Source of the DNA: Synaphobranchus kaupii
Lineage: Eukaryota; Chordata; Actinopteri; Anguilliformes; Synaphobranchidae
Direction of reading: 5' to 3'
Length of the DNA: 64,000 nucleotides
NCBI GenBank assembly: GCA_029718625.1
Contig: CM056380.1
Span: 19,223,923-19,287,922, forward strand
In this document: positions 1-10,178 of the stretch, piece after piece
Layout: every line of letters begins with the position of its first letter
Position numbering within the stretch: position 1 is the first letter of the stretch
Made by a program: the position numbers and the translations under genes
The notes under the pieces: model-generated
Seen by the model: only the letters and a program-made list of their open reading frames with translations
What the model was told of the DNA's origin: nothing
The model's database searches: none

Positions 1-1870
1 TGTTTGTTTTGTACTCTGTGCTAAGAGTGTGCGGTTTGCTCTGTACTCTGTGCTAAGAGTGTGCGCAGTTTGCTCTGTACTCTGTGCTAAGAGTGCGCAG
101 TTTGCTCTGTACTCTGTGCTAAGAGTGCGCAGTTTGCTCTGTACTCTGTGCTAAGAGTGTGCAGTTTGCTCGGTACTATGTGCCAAGAGTGTGCACTGTT
201 TGTTTCGTACTCTGTGCTAAATGTATGCACTGTTTGCTATATACTCTGTGCTAAGAGTGTATTGTTTGCTTTGGACTATGTGCTAAGAGCATGCAGTTTG
301 CTTTGTAGTCTGTGCTAAGAGTATGCAGTTTGCTTTGTACTAGGTGCTAAGAGCATGCAGTTTGCTTCGTACTCTGTGCTAAGAGTGTGTACTGTTTGTT
401 TCGTACTCTGTGCTAAGAGTGTGTACTGTTTGTTTTGTACTCTGTGCTAAGTATGCACTCTGTTTTCTTTTTACTCTGTGCTAAGAGTGTATTGTTTGCT
501 TTGTACTATGTGCTTAGAGTGTGCAGTTTGCTCTGTACTCTGTGCTAAGAGTGTGTACTGTTTGCTATGTCCTCTGTGCTAAGAGTGTATTGTTTGCTTT
601 GTACTATGTGCTTAGAGTGTGCAGTTTGCTCTGTACTCTGTGCTAATAGTGTGTACTGTTTGCTATGTCCTCTGTGCTAAGAGTGTACTGTTTGTTTTGT
701 ACTCTGTGCTAAGAGTGTGCAGTTTGCTCTGTACTCTGTGCTAAGAGTGTGTACTGTTTGTTTTGTACTCTGTGCTAAGAGTGTGCGGTTTGCTCTGTAC
801 TCTGTGCTAAGAGTGTGCACTGTTTGCTCTGTACTCTGTGCTAAGAGTGTGCGCAGTTTGCTTTGTACTCTGTGCTAAGAGTGTGCACTGTTTGTTTCGT
901 ACTCTGTGCTAAGAGTGTGTACTGTTTGTTTTGTACTCTGTGCTAAGAGTGTGCGGTTTGCTCTGTACTCTGTGCTAAGAGTGTGCGCAGTTTGCTCTGT
1001 ACTCTGTGCTAAGAGTGCGCAGTTTGCTCTGTACTCTGTGCTAAGAGTGCGCAGTTTGCTCTGTCCTCTGTGCTAAGAGTGTGCAGTTTGCTCGGTACTA
1101 TGTGCCAAGAGTGTGCACTGTTTGTTTCGTACTCTGTGCTAAATGTGTGCACTGTTTGCTATATACTCTGTGCTAAGAGTGTATTGTTTGCTTTGGACTA
1201 TGTGCTAAGAGCATGCAGTTTGCTTTGTAGTCTGTGCTAAGAGTATGCAGTTTGCTTTGTACTAGGTGCTAAGAGCATGCAGTTTGCTTCGTACTCTGTG
1301 CTAAGAGTGTGTACTGTTTGCTATGTCCTCTGTGCTAAGAGTGCGCAGTTTGCTCTGTACTCTGTGCTAAGAGTGTGCAGTTTGCTCGGTACTATGTGCC
1401 AAGAGTGTGCACTGTTTGTTTCGTACTCTGTGCTAAATGTGTGCACTGTTTGCTATATACTCTGTGCTAAGAGTGTATTGTTTGCTTTGGACTATGTGCT
1501 AAGAGCATGCAGTTTGCTTTGTAGTCTGTGCTAAGAGTATGCAGTTTGCTTTGTACTAGGTGCTAAGAGTATGCAGTTTGCTTTGTAGTCTGTGCTAAGA
1601 GTATGCAGTTTGCTTTGTACTAGGTGCTAAGAGCGTGCAGTTTGCTTTGTACTCTGTGCAAAGAGTGTGTACTGTTTGCTTTGTACTCTGTGCTAAGAGT
1701 GTGCACGGTTTGTTTCGTACTCTGTACTAAGTGTGCACTGTTTGCTCTGTACTCTGTCCTACGAGCCTGTACTGTTTGCTTTGTACTCTGTCCGAAGAGT
1801 GTGCACTCTTTGGCCGTATCTACTGTGCCCTGTCTCCTGCGTACAGTGCACTGGCAGAAGTGTGCTGTTT
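1..1870. repeat. 32-bp minisatellite with higher-order structure
   Basis: Tandem array of a roughly 32-bp unit whose core reads TGCTAAGAGTGTGCAGTTTG followed by CTCTGTACTC. Unit spacing measured at 84, 116 and 148 is 32 bp, with variants a few bases longer or shorter. A distinctive run of variant units, including TGCCAAGAGT, occurs at 181, 1103 and 1397. The first two are 922 bp apart, and the window start (TGTTTGTTTTG) recurs at 923, so the array has a 922-bp higher-order period. The third iteration is shortened to 294 bp. Units decay from about 1740 onward. The array runs off the left edge of the window. Short cysteine-rich ORFs inside it are by-products of the repeat. Confidence 0.93.
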
Positions 1871-2235
1871 AATGTGCACTGTTTAGCATGCGATGTGCAG
1901 TACGCAAAAAATATCCGCCATACTATACAACCACCCTTGCGCAGCCATGTTACATGTTGTTTTTGTTGTATTTTAAGGAAACGTCAGCGAAGCTCTGCCT
2001 CATTTTTTAAAACGAAGCTTATCATAATTATGCAACCAAAATGTTTGTGTACTTCTTGAAAAGTGTGCTCCTAAATATACTCAGTGAAACCCCGGAAGTA
2101 AGTGTATCATAGGGGGATTTAAAGTATACTATATTTAGAGAAATTACTTTTTTTGTCCTGGCTACTCAGCAAGCCTACCTAATAGGATGGAAGGGTGCTG
2201 ATTCAGACACAGCTTCTGTTTTGTACTCTGCTAAA
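1871..2235. other. No gene seen; decayed satellite edge
   Basis: AT-rich sequence without a recognisable gene. One isolated satellite-like scrap (TTTTGTACTCTGCTAA) lies near 2219-2234, suggesting the minisatellite once continued here and was eroded. Confidence 0.5.
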
Positions 2236-2760
2236 GGCTGAAACGGGAAAATAGCTCCCAGCGTACAGCCAAAATGTAGCAACCCAGAAAAGTGGGCGAA
2301 AAACTAGCAGACTCGAGCAGGAAATAAGAGAAAAGGACAGGCCTCTAGCTCAATAAGCAAAAGAGCAAAAATAAAGAGGCGAGAATGAGAAAAGGTAACA
2401 AAGGTTACTACCTCAGAGAGGACAGGGGAAAAACCAAGGCAAGGAACAGAAAGTGCAAACGCGAAAACAAACTCCTAAATAAGAATATCTAACGTGCACC
2501 TACAGGTCCCGCGTTAGTTTTTAGCAAAGCTTAAAAGCAAAGTGGTCGACTGAGCCTATACCTTGTTACCGCCTTTGCGTGGCTAAGTAAGACACAAAAG
2601 CCCAGAGCCACAAGGGAACAGAGCTTAAGTAGAGCGGTGCACACCTGTAGGAAATAATTAATTAGTCCCAGAAAACGAGACATAAAGATGGGAGTGCCCT
2701 CTCGCGGCCCCGAGAGGCAATGCCCGAAAAAAAGAACCGAGCAGGCAGAAAACCATGACA
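2236..2760 (-). mobile_element. Decayed LTR-element fragment (putative)
   Basis: This purine-rich segment ends in AAACCATGACA at 2760, the same terminus as both LTRs of the element at 29767-34107. The preceding sequence, GCCCTCTCGCGGCCCCGAGA near 2697, resembles GCCCTCGCGTGGCCACCGAG in those LTRs. It is most simply an old solo LTR or LTR fragment of a related family, read on the minus strand by analogy. No left terminus or target duplication was found, and nothing coding is visible. It sits inside the broken minisatellite. Confidence 0.5.
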
Positions 2761-3204
2761 AATATTAGTCTGGTATTATATACCAGACAGTCAATCATAG
2801 CCTACTTTTACATATTTTTCTTTTTATGACAGCTCTTTGATAATTGTAAGTAGGCTAGGCAAAGGAAAATAAGACCAATGTTATTTTCAAAGAACATGCA
2901 CTCATTCTAATATTCATTTTTGCGAAAGATGCTGTATTTTTCATAATCATCTATTGGCAGCGCTAGACATAAACTATCTGTTGCGCGGAAAAAAATTATT
3001 AAGTTTAAACTCTGAATACGCATATCTTGCAGACACGCCTCCTTTTCATCAAATCCACCCCCGCGCACGTAATGCTGCATATATCGAGAGAGACGCTTAA
3101 AACAGCGGATAAGTCAAATGTCTGAATCACAAATAGCTTAAGCTATGCGGAATTTTGGGAGTAAATCCCATTTGCGCGTGCTTATCTCAACTCTGAATCT
3201 GGCC
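2761..3204. other. No gene seen; possible MITE end
   Basis: No coding signal. The segment ends in GAATCTGGCCCTAA just before satellite units resume. Its reverse complement, TTAGGGCCAGATTC, matches the start of the candidate MITE at 25903 (TTAGGGCCAGATTTACTAAA), so a related short element may end here. Confidence 0.35.
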
Positions 3205-3430
3205 CTAAGTGTGCAATATTTTCATTGTACTCTGTGCTAAGTGTGCAATATTTTCATTGTACTCTGTCTTGTGTGTGCACTATTTGCTTAGTACTCTGTG
3301 CTAAGAGTGTGCACTGTTTGCTTTGTACTCTGTGCTAAGAGTGTGTGCTATTTTCTTTGTACTCTGCTATGTGTTCATTCTTTGCTTTGTACTCTGTACT
3401 GAGTGTGCTGTGCTATGCTGTGCATGGCCA
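3205..3430. repeat. Outlying block of the 32-bp minisatellite
   Basis: About seven degenerate units with TTTGTACTCTGTGCTAAGAG cores, the same unit as at 1-1870. The two blocks are separated by about 1.3 kb of inserted or eroded sequence, so the original array was longer and was broken up. Confidence 0.85.
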
Positions 3431-5302
3431 AAAATGTCCTACTGATTTGAACAAGCCTTATTTTACAAACATTATTTTGTGCTTTTTAAAAAAAGTTGGA
3501 AAAGTTCTAAAACAGCACATTTTAACACCTAACCATGGGATTGTGCAATCCCAAATTTATATTGTGTATACCATTTTCCTCATCCTTAAACTTTTTGAAT
3601 CTCATAAAAAAACTACTCAGAACTGATACCCTTGCCACCCCCTTGTTTGGTGCAGGAAAATTAGTCACCTGCTGCCTGTATAGTTTGTCTGAAGCCCCCT
3701 CCCACTCTTTCTGTCATTCATAAATCCAAAGACATGCAAGTTAGAGGGGCATTTACAGCGCGTTTCTGTAAAAGAGCGTGCATGCTCAGTCAACCTACCC
3801 TGTGTGAATACACGGTAAATTCAATCAACAGAGCACACACTGCAGCAAAAATAATTCAGTCGGTTCAATGTTTGTTATGTACAATGTACCTAGTTTGGCC
3901 TTTGTCAAATAAATGTGACTGTTACTTAATTTCTTCATGAACATGGGTTGACTTGTTCATTTTGATGATGCCTGAACTTGCCAAACTTACCTGGTTTGTG
4001 AAGAAAAAATGAACACTTGTGTTTTATAACGAGTAAAAGAGAACGACAGTGTTGAGTACAGGCCTTTTTCACCTGAACGGCTTAAAGAGCGTCTCAGTGC
4101 CTCTTCTTGCTGTGTCCCACAGTAGACCATTCTGCCAGGGGACCACTGCAGTCAGTTAAAGGAGTGAAACCAGAAATTGACCGTGTAACCACACGTGACA
4201 CACTCCACAGTATATGTCTTTTTGGTCTCTTGATATGCTTCCCTTGGTGTCCAGGGCGGCATAAAACCTGCAAGCCCCCTCAGTCCAACACTGACCTTGC
4301 TGAGAATGAGAAATTGTAGCAGAACATATTCCGCTCTGTCACAACTGATCCCCTGTGTGTTCTTTAAAAATGCATTTCCTGCATGGCTGCTCAAATACCT
4401 CCCTGAAATCTACCCACCCCCGCCCTCTTTGTAACAACACTGAGGCCTTCCACCCGGTGCTTTCTTGTACCTATGTGGCAGGATAAAATACCCTTCTGTT
4501 CTGCACAAAAATATTAGTGGTTGTTTTGTGTCCTGTGCTGCTGTACAGCAAATTAATTACTGTAGAACTAGGTTGTGTAGTATTGTAGTTTCCCAGGGCA
4601 ATATATTTGATTCTGGTGGATCCCTGCCCTCACTTCTTCAGAAACACACTGATATGAATTCCCTTCTCTTTCAGCGCTTTGCCTCAAATTTTCCTGCCGG
4701 TGAATTGCCACGGAATGACCCATTTTGTTGAGGGGAAAACAAAGATTTCGTCAGAAAACATTTGTCCCGGTGCGCGAGTCGGCTTACATCTCCTTTCCCT
4801 TCAGCACCACTGCACACATATTGGAAATGGCATCTTCTCAAAAAGCACTGTCACTTTAGCTCAGCCTACTCATATGTTAGACAGAAGAAGTGGAGGTAGT
4901 GTGCAGAACGCCTGTGTGCAGAAACAACACTAGCATCTCTGAAACACATATCATTAGTTCATTAGTACCAGTGGAGAAACTATTGATTTTGGCCCCAATA
5001 AATAAAGCCTGGGATCCCATGTGCCCTGGTAGTAATCAATTTTCGATGATCGAGTCCCTCTTGGTCAGGCCTAGTGAGAAACACCTCAGTATGTTCAATG
5101 AAAGATTTTTCTGTAAGGCCTGCTGGTGGAAATAGTAAACGTTCAAACTGTACAGCATGCAATGAAATTGTTCTATAAACTTGATCCAGTGATTTTATTC
5201 GCAGAATTTGCCAGGCTTGAGCGGGTCATATTTGTGATTTGGCCTGACATAAAAATTAACCCATATTGCACAAAGGGTTTCTGTCTGACCAAATCACAAA
5301 TA
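3431..5302. other. No gene recognised
   Basis: Mixed unique-looking sequence with only short unconvincing ORFs of up to 93 codons. The segment near 4062-4085 (AGGCCTTTTTCACCTGAACG) has an inverted partner at about 10228-10250, and AGAATTTGCCAGGC near 5203 has an inverted partner near 10193. These suggest remains of an older element around the Tc1 nest, but I could not define it. Confidence 0.5.
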
Positions 5303-6031
5303 CAATGGGGTGCAAAAGTTTGGGCACCCCTGGACAAAATGCCTTTTACAATTAATATCTAAGTGAAGAGAAGCTAACCTGACCTCAAAATGGTACAGTT
5401 AAACATGACACATTTCTTTGTATTTAAATTTTTTACAGTTTCAAAATAAAAAAGGAAAAAGGCCCTGTAGAAAAGTTTGGGAACCCTTTTGGATTATTCT
5501 TTGTTACTTTTTAAAAAGGTGATTACTAAGGCCCAGGCCAAGGTGATTTATTCGTTAGGGTGAGTCAAGTGAATATAATTCCAGGGCTGAACTATTTTTT
5601 CTGAAGTAACTCCATGCCCCTTCTAAAGCATCCGACTGTGGTGGCTGTTCTGTCTGGTGTTAACAACTATGGGTTCCTCTAAACAGTTGTTCAAGGATGT
5701 CAAAATCAAGATAGTTCTCTTATACCAACAAGGAGAAGGCTACAAAAAACTCAACGTTTCAAACTGCCTATTTCCACTGTCAGAAACATTATCAGAAAAT
5801 GGAAGATAAATGGAACAGTTGAAGTCAAGGCAAGATATGGAAGACCAAGAGCAATTTCAGATAGAATGGCCCAAGACCTGGTGATAAATCCTCAGAAGAA
5901 CCCACACATCACTGCAAAACAGCTGAAAAAAAGAGTAGCAGACACAGGTCTAGTTGTTCACAGGACAACAATATAACGTACTTTAAACAACAAAGACTTT
6001 TATGGCAGTGTTGCCAGAAATAAGCCTTTAA

Positions 6032-7953
6032 CCCCTTTGCGTAGGTGACGCCGGCGGAACCTTTTTGCTCAACTGAGACATTTGTTGCTACTGCAGCCAA
6101 ACTATTATTGGAAATCACAAACTCTGTGTTTTAAATTTATTGGTAGACGGTTTGTGACGAGTTTCTGCCGAATACGGAGTTTCTAAGTGTCACTATTTCC
6201 CCGTAGAAAGTCAATTTAACAAGCAACCCCCCACCTAGTCTATACCAACCCATGCGTGACATAGTGGACAATAGCGTCTATGTTTGAGTTCATAAATATA
6301 TTTATTCATCATATAAAATTTAGAATAACGTCATAGAAACTACGTAAACCCAACAATAGCCTGATCGTATGCCAGAAAAGCCGTGAAAAGCCCTGCTCAC
6401 TCAAATGCAAAATAAACTGTGAAAGTACTGTCTCATTCTACCATGTATTCTACTAGCAATATATGCTACTAAATATGAAATAAATATAGTCCTACCATTG
6501 GTTTTACACATCAAGATGTTCCTTTCAAAATTCAGTGGTCATTTATTGTCTGGTACAATCGGTTTGAGAAATATACAACACTTTATACCGCTATTACACT
6601 ATCTGAAATGTGGACGCGTAATACCCCCATGCCCTGTAAGGCTGTCTCATTCATTACAGTTCATTCTGGTTTAATTGTCGGCATTTTTATCCAATAGAGT
6701 ACATTATAACCTTAGCAGCGGTATATGCCATGTCTTTTGGGGTGCTTTGAGCAATTTACTACAGCCCAGCGTAACGGCAGTTTTCGTTTTAACTGTCTAG
6801 TATTACGCAAGCTCTGTAGAATACGCATTAGGGAGGGGAGTTTCCCTTTTCCGATATGTAAGTATTTTTGCGTCTAAAATGCCGTTGGTCTCGCTGGCTA
6901 CATATGTACGTTCGTGTTTCCACTCGAGCATTTATTTTCACATTTTGAGTGCATTTCACATGCTGTGCAATCATTAAATGTATTTTTGATGTAGGCTACC
7001 GATGTTCATTGAAGATAGAACATTTGGCAGCATTTTGCAGATGGTGGAATACTATTTTATGTTCATGTTATCGTACATAATATAGGCTATGGCGTATATA
7101 CTTGTCTCTTAGGGCATGACAAATGCTCATTCCAATTTACTGTGCGCTGATATGTGGTAGATTAAGGTAAAAATTTCCTTGGAGTCATTATGAATAGGAA
7201 ATTTAAAAAAAACTACAGAAAAATGCAATCCCAGGACAAAAGTATACATACTGTAGAGTACAGGGACAAGTGATGTTTTATTGAGGTACAAGAGTGAATG
7301 ATTACGCATCATATTTAGGTGTATGTAACACTGTGATATCAATATTTTTTATCTTAAGCCATCAGAAGGAGCAAATGTATATGCGTTATAATGGACAAAA
7401 CTAATTTTATTCATTTTATGACATGTTTTTCATAGGGGTTTTGGACCCATAGATATCTACCCCCCTATACTGATGAAAATATGTAATTCCCATTTGGAAA
7501 TTATGCAAAAGTGAGTTTTATGATCCAAAACTGTTGCTTTGTAGTTAAATATATCATTATTTTATTTTATTTGCAGCAGTGCACAATTTAGCCATTTGGA
7601 TAGATTTGGAGACACTAATGGACAACAGGGTACACTGCTATATTTTGCATCATAGACCTTTAGTAGTTCTGCATATCATCCTCAGATTTAGCAAAACTTG
7701 TGGACATGGAGTTTATGATCCAGGAAATGTATATATATTACCGATTTCACTTATGTAGCTCTCAGCAAACTAAAGAAAAACATTTTTTTTTTCCAGAAGT
7801 TTCTTTGGCACTTTATTTTGATTTAAATTATGAAAATGAACAAATCTACGTTTGTATTGTAAATGGTACACCTGTCTTGTTTCATTTAAGCCATTTACCA
7901 AGTTTATGTGATACTCACACCTGGAGTTATAAAGCCTTAAATAGAGCACCCCC
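6032..7953. mobile_element. piggyBac-like element, copy 1 (right end uncertain)
   Basis: Inserted in the transposase of Tc1 element A directly after TTAA (6028-6031), beginning CCCCTTTGCGTAGGTGACGC. A second copy starting after another TTAA lies at 62075 and matches this one for about 640 bp, from the start to the motif TTAATTGTCGG. A TTAA target is the hallmark of the piggyBac superfamily. On the right, TTAA occurs at 7937-7940 and 7954-7957, and Tc1 coding sequence resumes by about 7985; I take 7953 as the end with low certainty because the right terminus is not an obvious inverted copy of the left. No transposase was recognised, so it is non-autonomous or too decayed. Confidence 0.6.
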
Positions 7954-8095
7954 TTAATAGGTGAAATTTGCCATCTGCGCCAAGTGTCTGAAGTATGCAA
8001 AAGAAAAACCTTGAGAAGCCTGAAGCATTTTGGGACAATGAGCTTTGGACTGACGAAACCAAAATGGAACTTTTTGGCCACAACCAAAGAAGGTA

Positions 8096-9710
8096 CAGTC
8101 AAGCCGGAAAGTCTGCACACCCCTTTCACCTTCTCCACGTTTTATTATGTTACAGACATATTCTACAATAGATTGAGTTAATGTTTTGTATAGCCCATAA
8201 TGACAAAGTGAAAACAGGTTTTTAGACATTTGTGCTAATTTATTAAAAATCTAAATGTAAAATATCATATGTACACAAGTGTGCACACCCTTTGATATGA
8301 CACCCAAAAGTGAGCTGAGTTGCATTTTGTTTCCACTGATACTGCTTGAGATGTTTCTACAACTTAATTGGAGTCCACCTGTGATAAATTCAATTGATTG
8401 GACATGATTGGGGATTGCCAACACCTGCCTATATAAGGTCCCACAGTTGACAGTGCATGTCAGAGCAAACCATGGGGTCAAAGGAATTATCTGCAGACCT
8501 CAGAAACAGGATTGTGTCAAGGCATAGATCTGGAGAAGGGTACGGAAAAATCTCTGCAGCTTTACAGGTCCCAAAGAGCACAGTGGCCACCATCATTCGT
8601 AAATGGAAGAAGTTTGGAACCACCAATAATCTTCCTAGACCTGGCCGCCCGGCCAAACTGAGCAATCGGGGAAGACGGGCCTTGGCCAGGGAGGTGAGCA
8701 GGAACCCGAGGGTCACTCTGACAGAGCTCCAGCGTATCCTTGTGGAGATGGGAGAACCTTTCAGAAGATCAACCATCCAGGCAGCACTCCACCAATCAGG
8801 CCTTTATGGTAGAGTGGCCAGACGGAAGCCCCTGCTTAGTGAAAGGCACATCACAGCCCACTTGGAGTTTGCCAAAAGGCACCTAGAGGACTCTCAAACC
8901 ATGAGAATCAAGATTCTCTGGTCTGATGAAACCAAAATTGAACTTTTTGGCCTGAATACCAAGCGTCACGTCTGGAGGAAACCAGGCACCACTCATCACC
9001 TGGCTAATACCATCCCTACAGTGAAGCATGGCGGTGGCAGCATCATGATGTGGGGATGTTTTTCAGCAGCGGGAACGGGGCGACTAGTCCTGATAGAGGG
9101 AAAGATGAATGCAGCTAAGTACACCGAGATCATTGAAGAAAACCTGCTCCAGAGCGCTCTGGACCTCAGACTGGGGCGAAGGTTTACCTTCCAACATGAC
9201 AATGACCCGAAGCACACAGCCAAGAGAACAAAGGAGTGGCTTCGGAGAAAGTCTGTGCATGTCCTTGAGTGGCCCAGCCAGAGCCCAGACCTGAATCCAA
9301 TTGAACATCTGTGGAAAGAGCTGAAAATGGCTGTGTTCCGACGCTCCCCATCCAACCTGAAGGAGCTTGCAAGGATATGCCAAGAGGAATGGGCAAAAAT
9401 GTCCAGAAACAAGTGTGCCAAGCTCGTAGCTTCTTTCCCAAGACGCCTTGAAGCTGTAATCGCTGCCAAAGGTGCAGCAACCAAGTATTAGGCTAAGGGT
9501 GTGTACAGATATGTAACCCCTAAATAACCTATTTTTGTCAGTAAAATAAAATTGCATATTTTATAAAAACCTGTTTTCACTTCGTCAATATTGGCTATTG
9601 TGTGTAGATGTTTGAGGCAAAAAATGAACTCAATCTATTCTAGTATAAGTCTGTAACGTAATAAAACGTGGAGAAGGTGAAAGGGGTGTGCAGACTTTCC
9701 GGCTTGACTG
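8096..9710 (+). mobile_element. Complete Tc1-like element B
   Basis: A 1,615-bp Tc1 element flanked by TA at 8094-8095 and 9711-9712, inserted in the transposase of element A. Both ends begin CAGTCAAGCCGGAAAGTCTG when read inward and stay nearly identical for about 60 bp, with homology continuing to roughly 8225 and 9565 (GTGAAAACAGGTTTTTA). The single long ORF between the ends is open throughout. A truncated second copy lies at 37166-38173. Long terminal repeats plus an intact gene suggest a fairly young insertion. Confidence 0.95.
8457..9491 (+). CDS. Tc1-family DD34E transposase, intact ORF
   Basis: Cut-and-paste transposase that would bind its own terminal repeats and insert at TA sites; it acts in the nucleus. 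The 344 residues carry an N-terminal paired-like helix-turn-helix (about 10-60, PKSTVATIIRKWKKFGTTN), a basic GRPR-like hinge (PRPGRPAK, 60-67), and a second DNA-binding region to about 125. The RNase H-like catalytic core follows, with the DDE residues at D157 (WSDETKIELFG), D248 (QHDNDPKHT) and E283 (LNPIEHLW). D248 and E283 are separated by 34 residues, as in the family, and the glycine-rich [11 protein letters not shown] box is present. Length is typical (about 340). The natural start may be the second ATG at 8472 (MGSKELSADL), which resembles family starts better. No stop or frameshift is seen, so it could be functional; expression is unknown. Confidence 0.93.
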   Translation: MSEQTMGSKELSADLRNRIVSRHRSGEGYGKISAALQVPKSTVATIIRKWKKFGTTNNLPRPGRPAKLSNRGRRALAREVSRNPRVTLTELQRILVEMGEPFRRSTIQAALHQSGLYGRVARRKPLLSERHITAHLEFAKRHLEDSQTMRIKILWSDETKIELFGLNTKRHVWRKPGTTHHLANTIPTVKHGGGSIMMWGCFSAAGTGRLVLIEGKMNAAKYTEIIEENLLQSALDLRLGRRFTFQHDNDPKHTAKRTKEWLRRKSVHVLEWPSQSPDLNPIEHLWKELKMAVFRRSPSNLKELARICQEEWAKMSRNKCAKLVASFPRRLEAVIAAKGAATKY

Positions 9711-10178
9711 TATGTTTGGAGAAAAAAGGGTGAAGCATTTTTAGAGAAGAACACCTTGCCAACTGTTAAGCATGGAGGTGGATCCATTATGCTTTGGGGT
9801 TGTGTGGCAGTTGGGGGCACAAGAAATATTGTGCAGGTGGAATTAAGATTGGATTCTACCAAATATCAAGAAATTCTAGAGGCTAATGTTCGAAGGTCAG
9901 TCCAGACATTGAAGTTGAAGACAGGTTGGGTTTTCCAACAAGACAATGATCCGAAGCATACCTGAAATCAATCAAAACATTTGCACAGGGCCTTTTTCAT
10001 TTTTTATTATTTTGAAACTGTAAAAAATGTAAATAAAAAGTCATCTTGCTTTAAAATTTGAAGAAATGTGCCATGTTTAACTTAGTAGTATTTAGAGGTC
10101 AGGTCAGCTTCTGTTCACTTACATATTAATTGTAAAAGGCATTTTGATCAGGGGTGCCCAAATTTTTGCACCCCACTG

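Larger units (their letters stand above)
5690..9964 (+). pseudogene. Tc1 transposase remnant of element A, in three blocks
   Basis: Dead DD34E transposase of Tc1 type. Block 1 (about 5690-6027) encodes the helix-turn-helix half, including a stretch like ISTVRNIIRKWKINGTVEV and KARYGRPRAISD, with frameshifts and an in-frame stop near 5974. Block 2 (about 7985-8093) carries the first catalytic motif, LWTDETKMELFGHNQR. Block 3 (9713-9964) carries [13 protein letters not shown] and the second catalytic motif, QQDNDPKHT, then stops. The third catalytic region (NPIE) is absent, so the 3' coding end is deleted. Blocks 1 and 2 are separated by the piggyBac-like insertion; blocks 2 and 3 by the intact Tc1 element B. 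It cannot make an active enzyme. Confidence 0.9.
5303..10178 (+). mobile_element. Tc1-like element A, decayed, host of nested insertions
   Basis: Tc1/mariner element bounded by TA dinucleotides at 5301-5302 and 10179-10180. Its inverted ends begin CAATGGGGTGCAAAAG on the left and, read inward from the right, CAGTGGGGTGCAAAAA, continuing into TTTGGGCACCCC. The span is inflated by a piggyBac-like insertion and by the intact Tc1 element B. Three blocks of its own transposase remain. The flanking untranslated regions keep the long inverted-repeat character of fish Tc1 elements. Confidence 0.9.

Noticed and set aside
1277..2059. Cysteine-rich ORFs of 82-108 codons in the first minisatellite
   Set aside because: They only translate the 32-bp repeat and change frame with unit length.
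8996..9557. Minus-strand ORFs of 98-162 codons antisense to the Tc1 transposase
   Set aside because: Shadows of a codon-biased real gene on the plus strand; the same shadows recur in the truncated copy.
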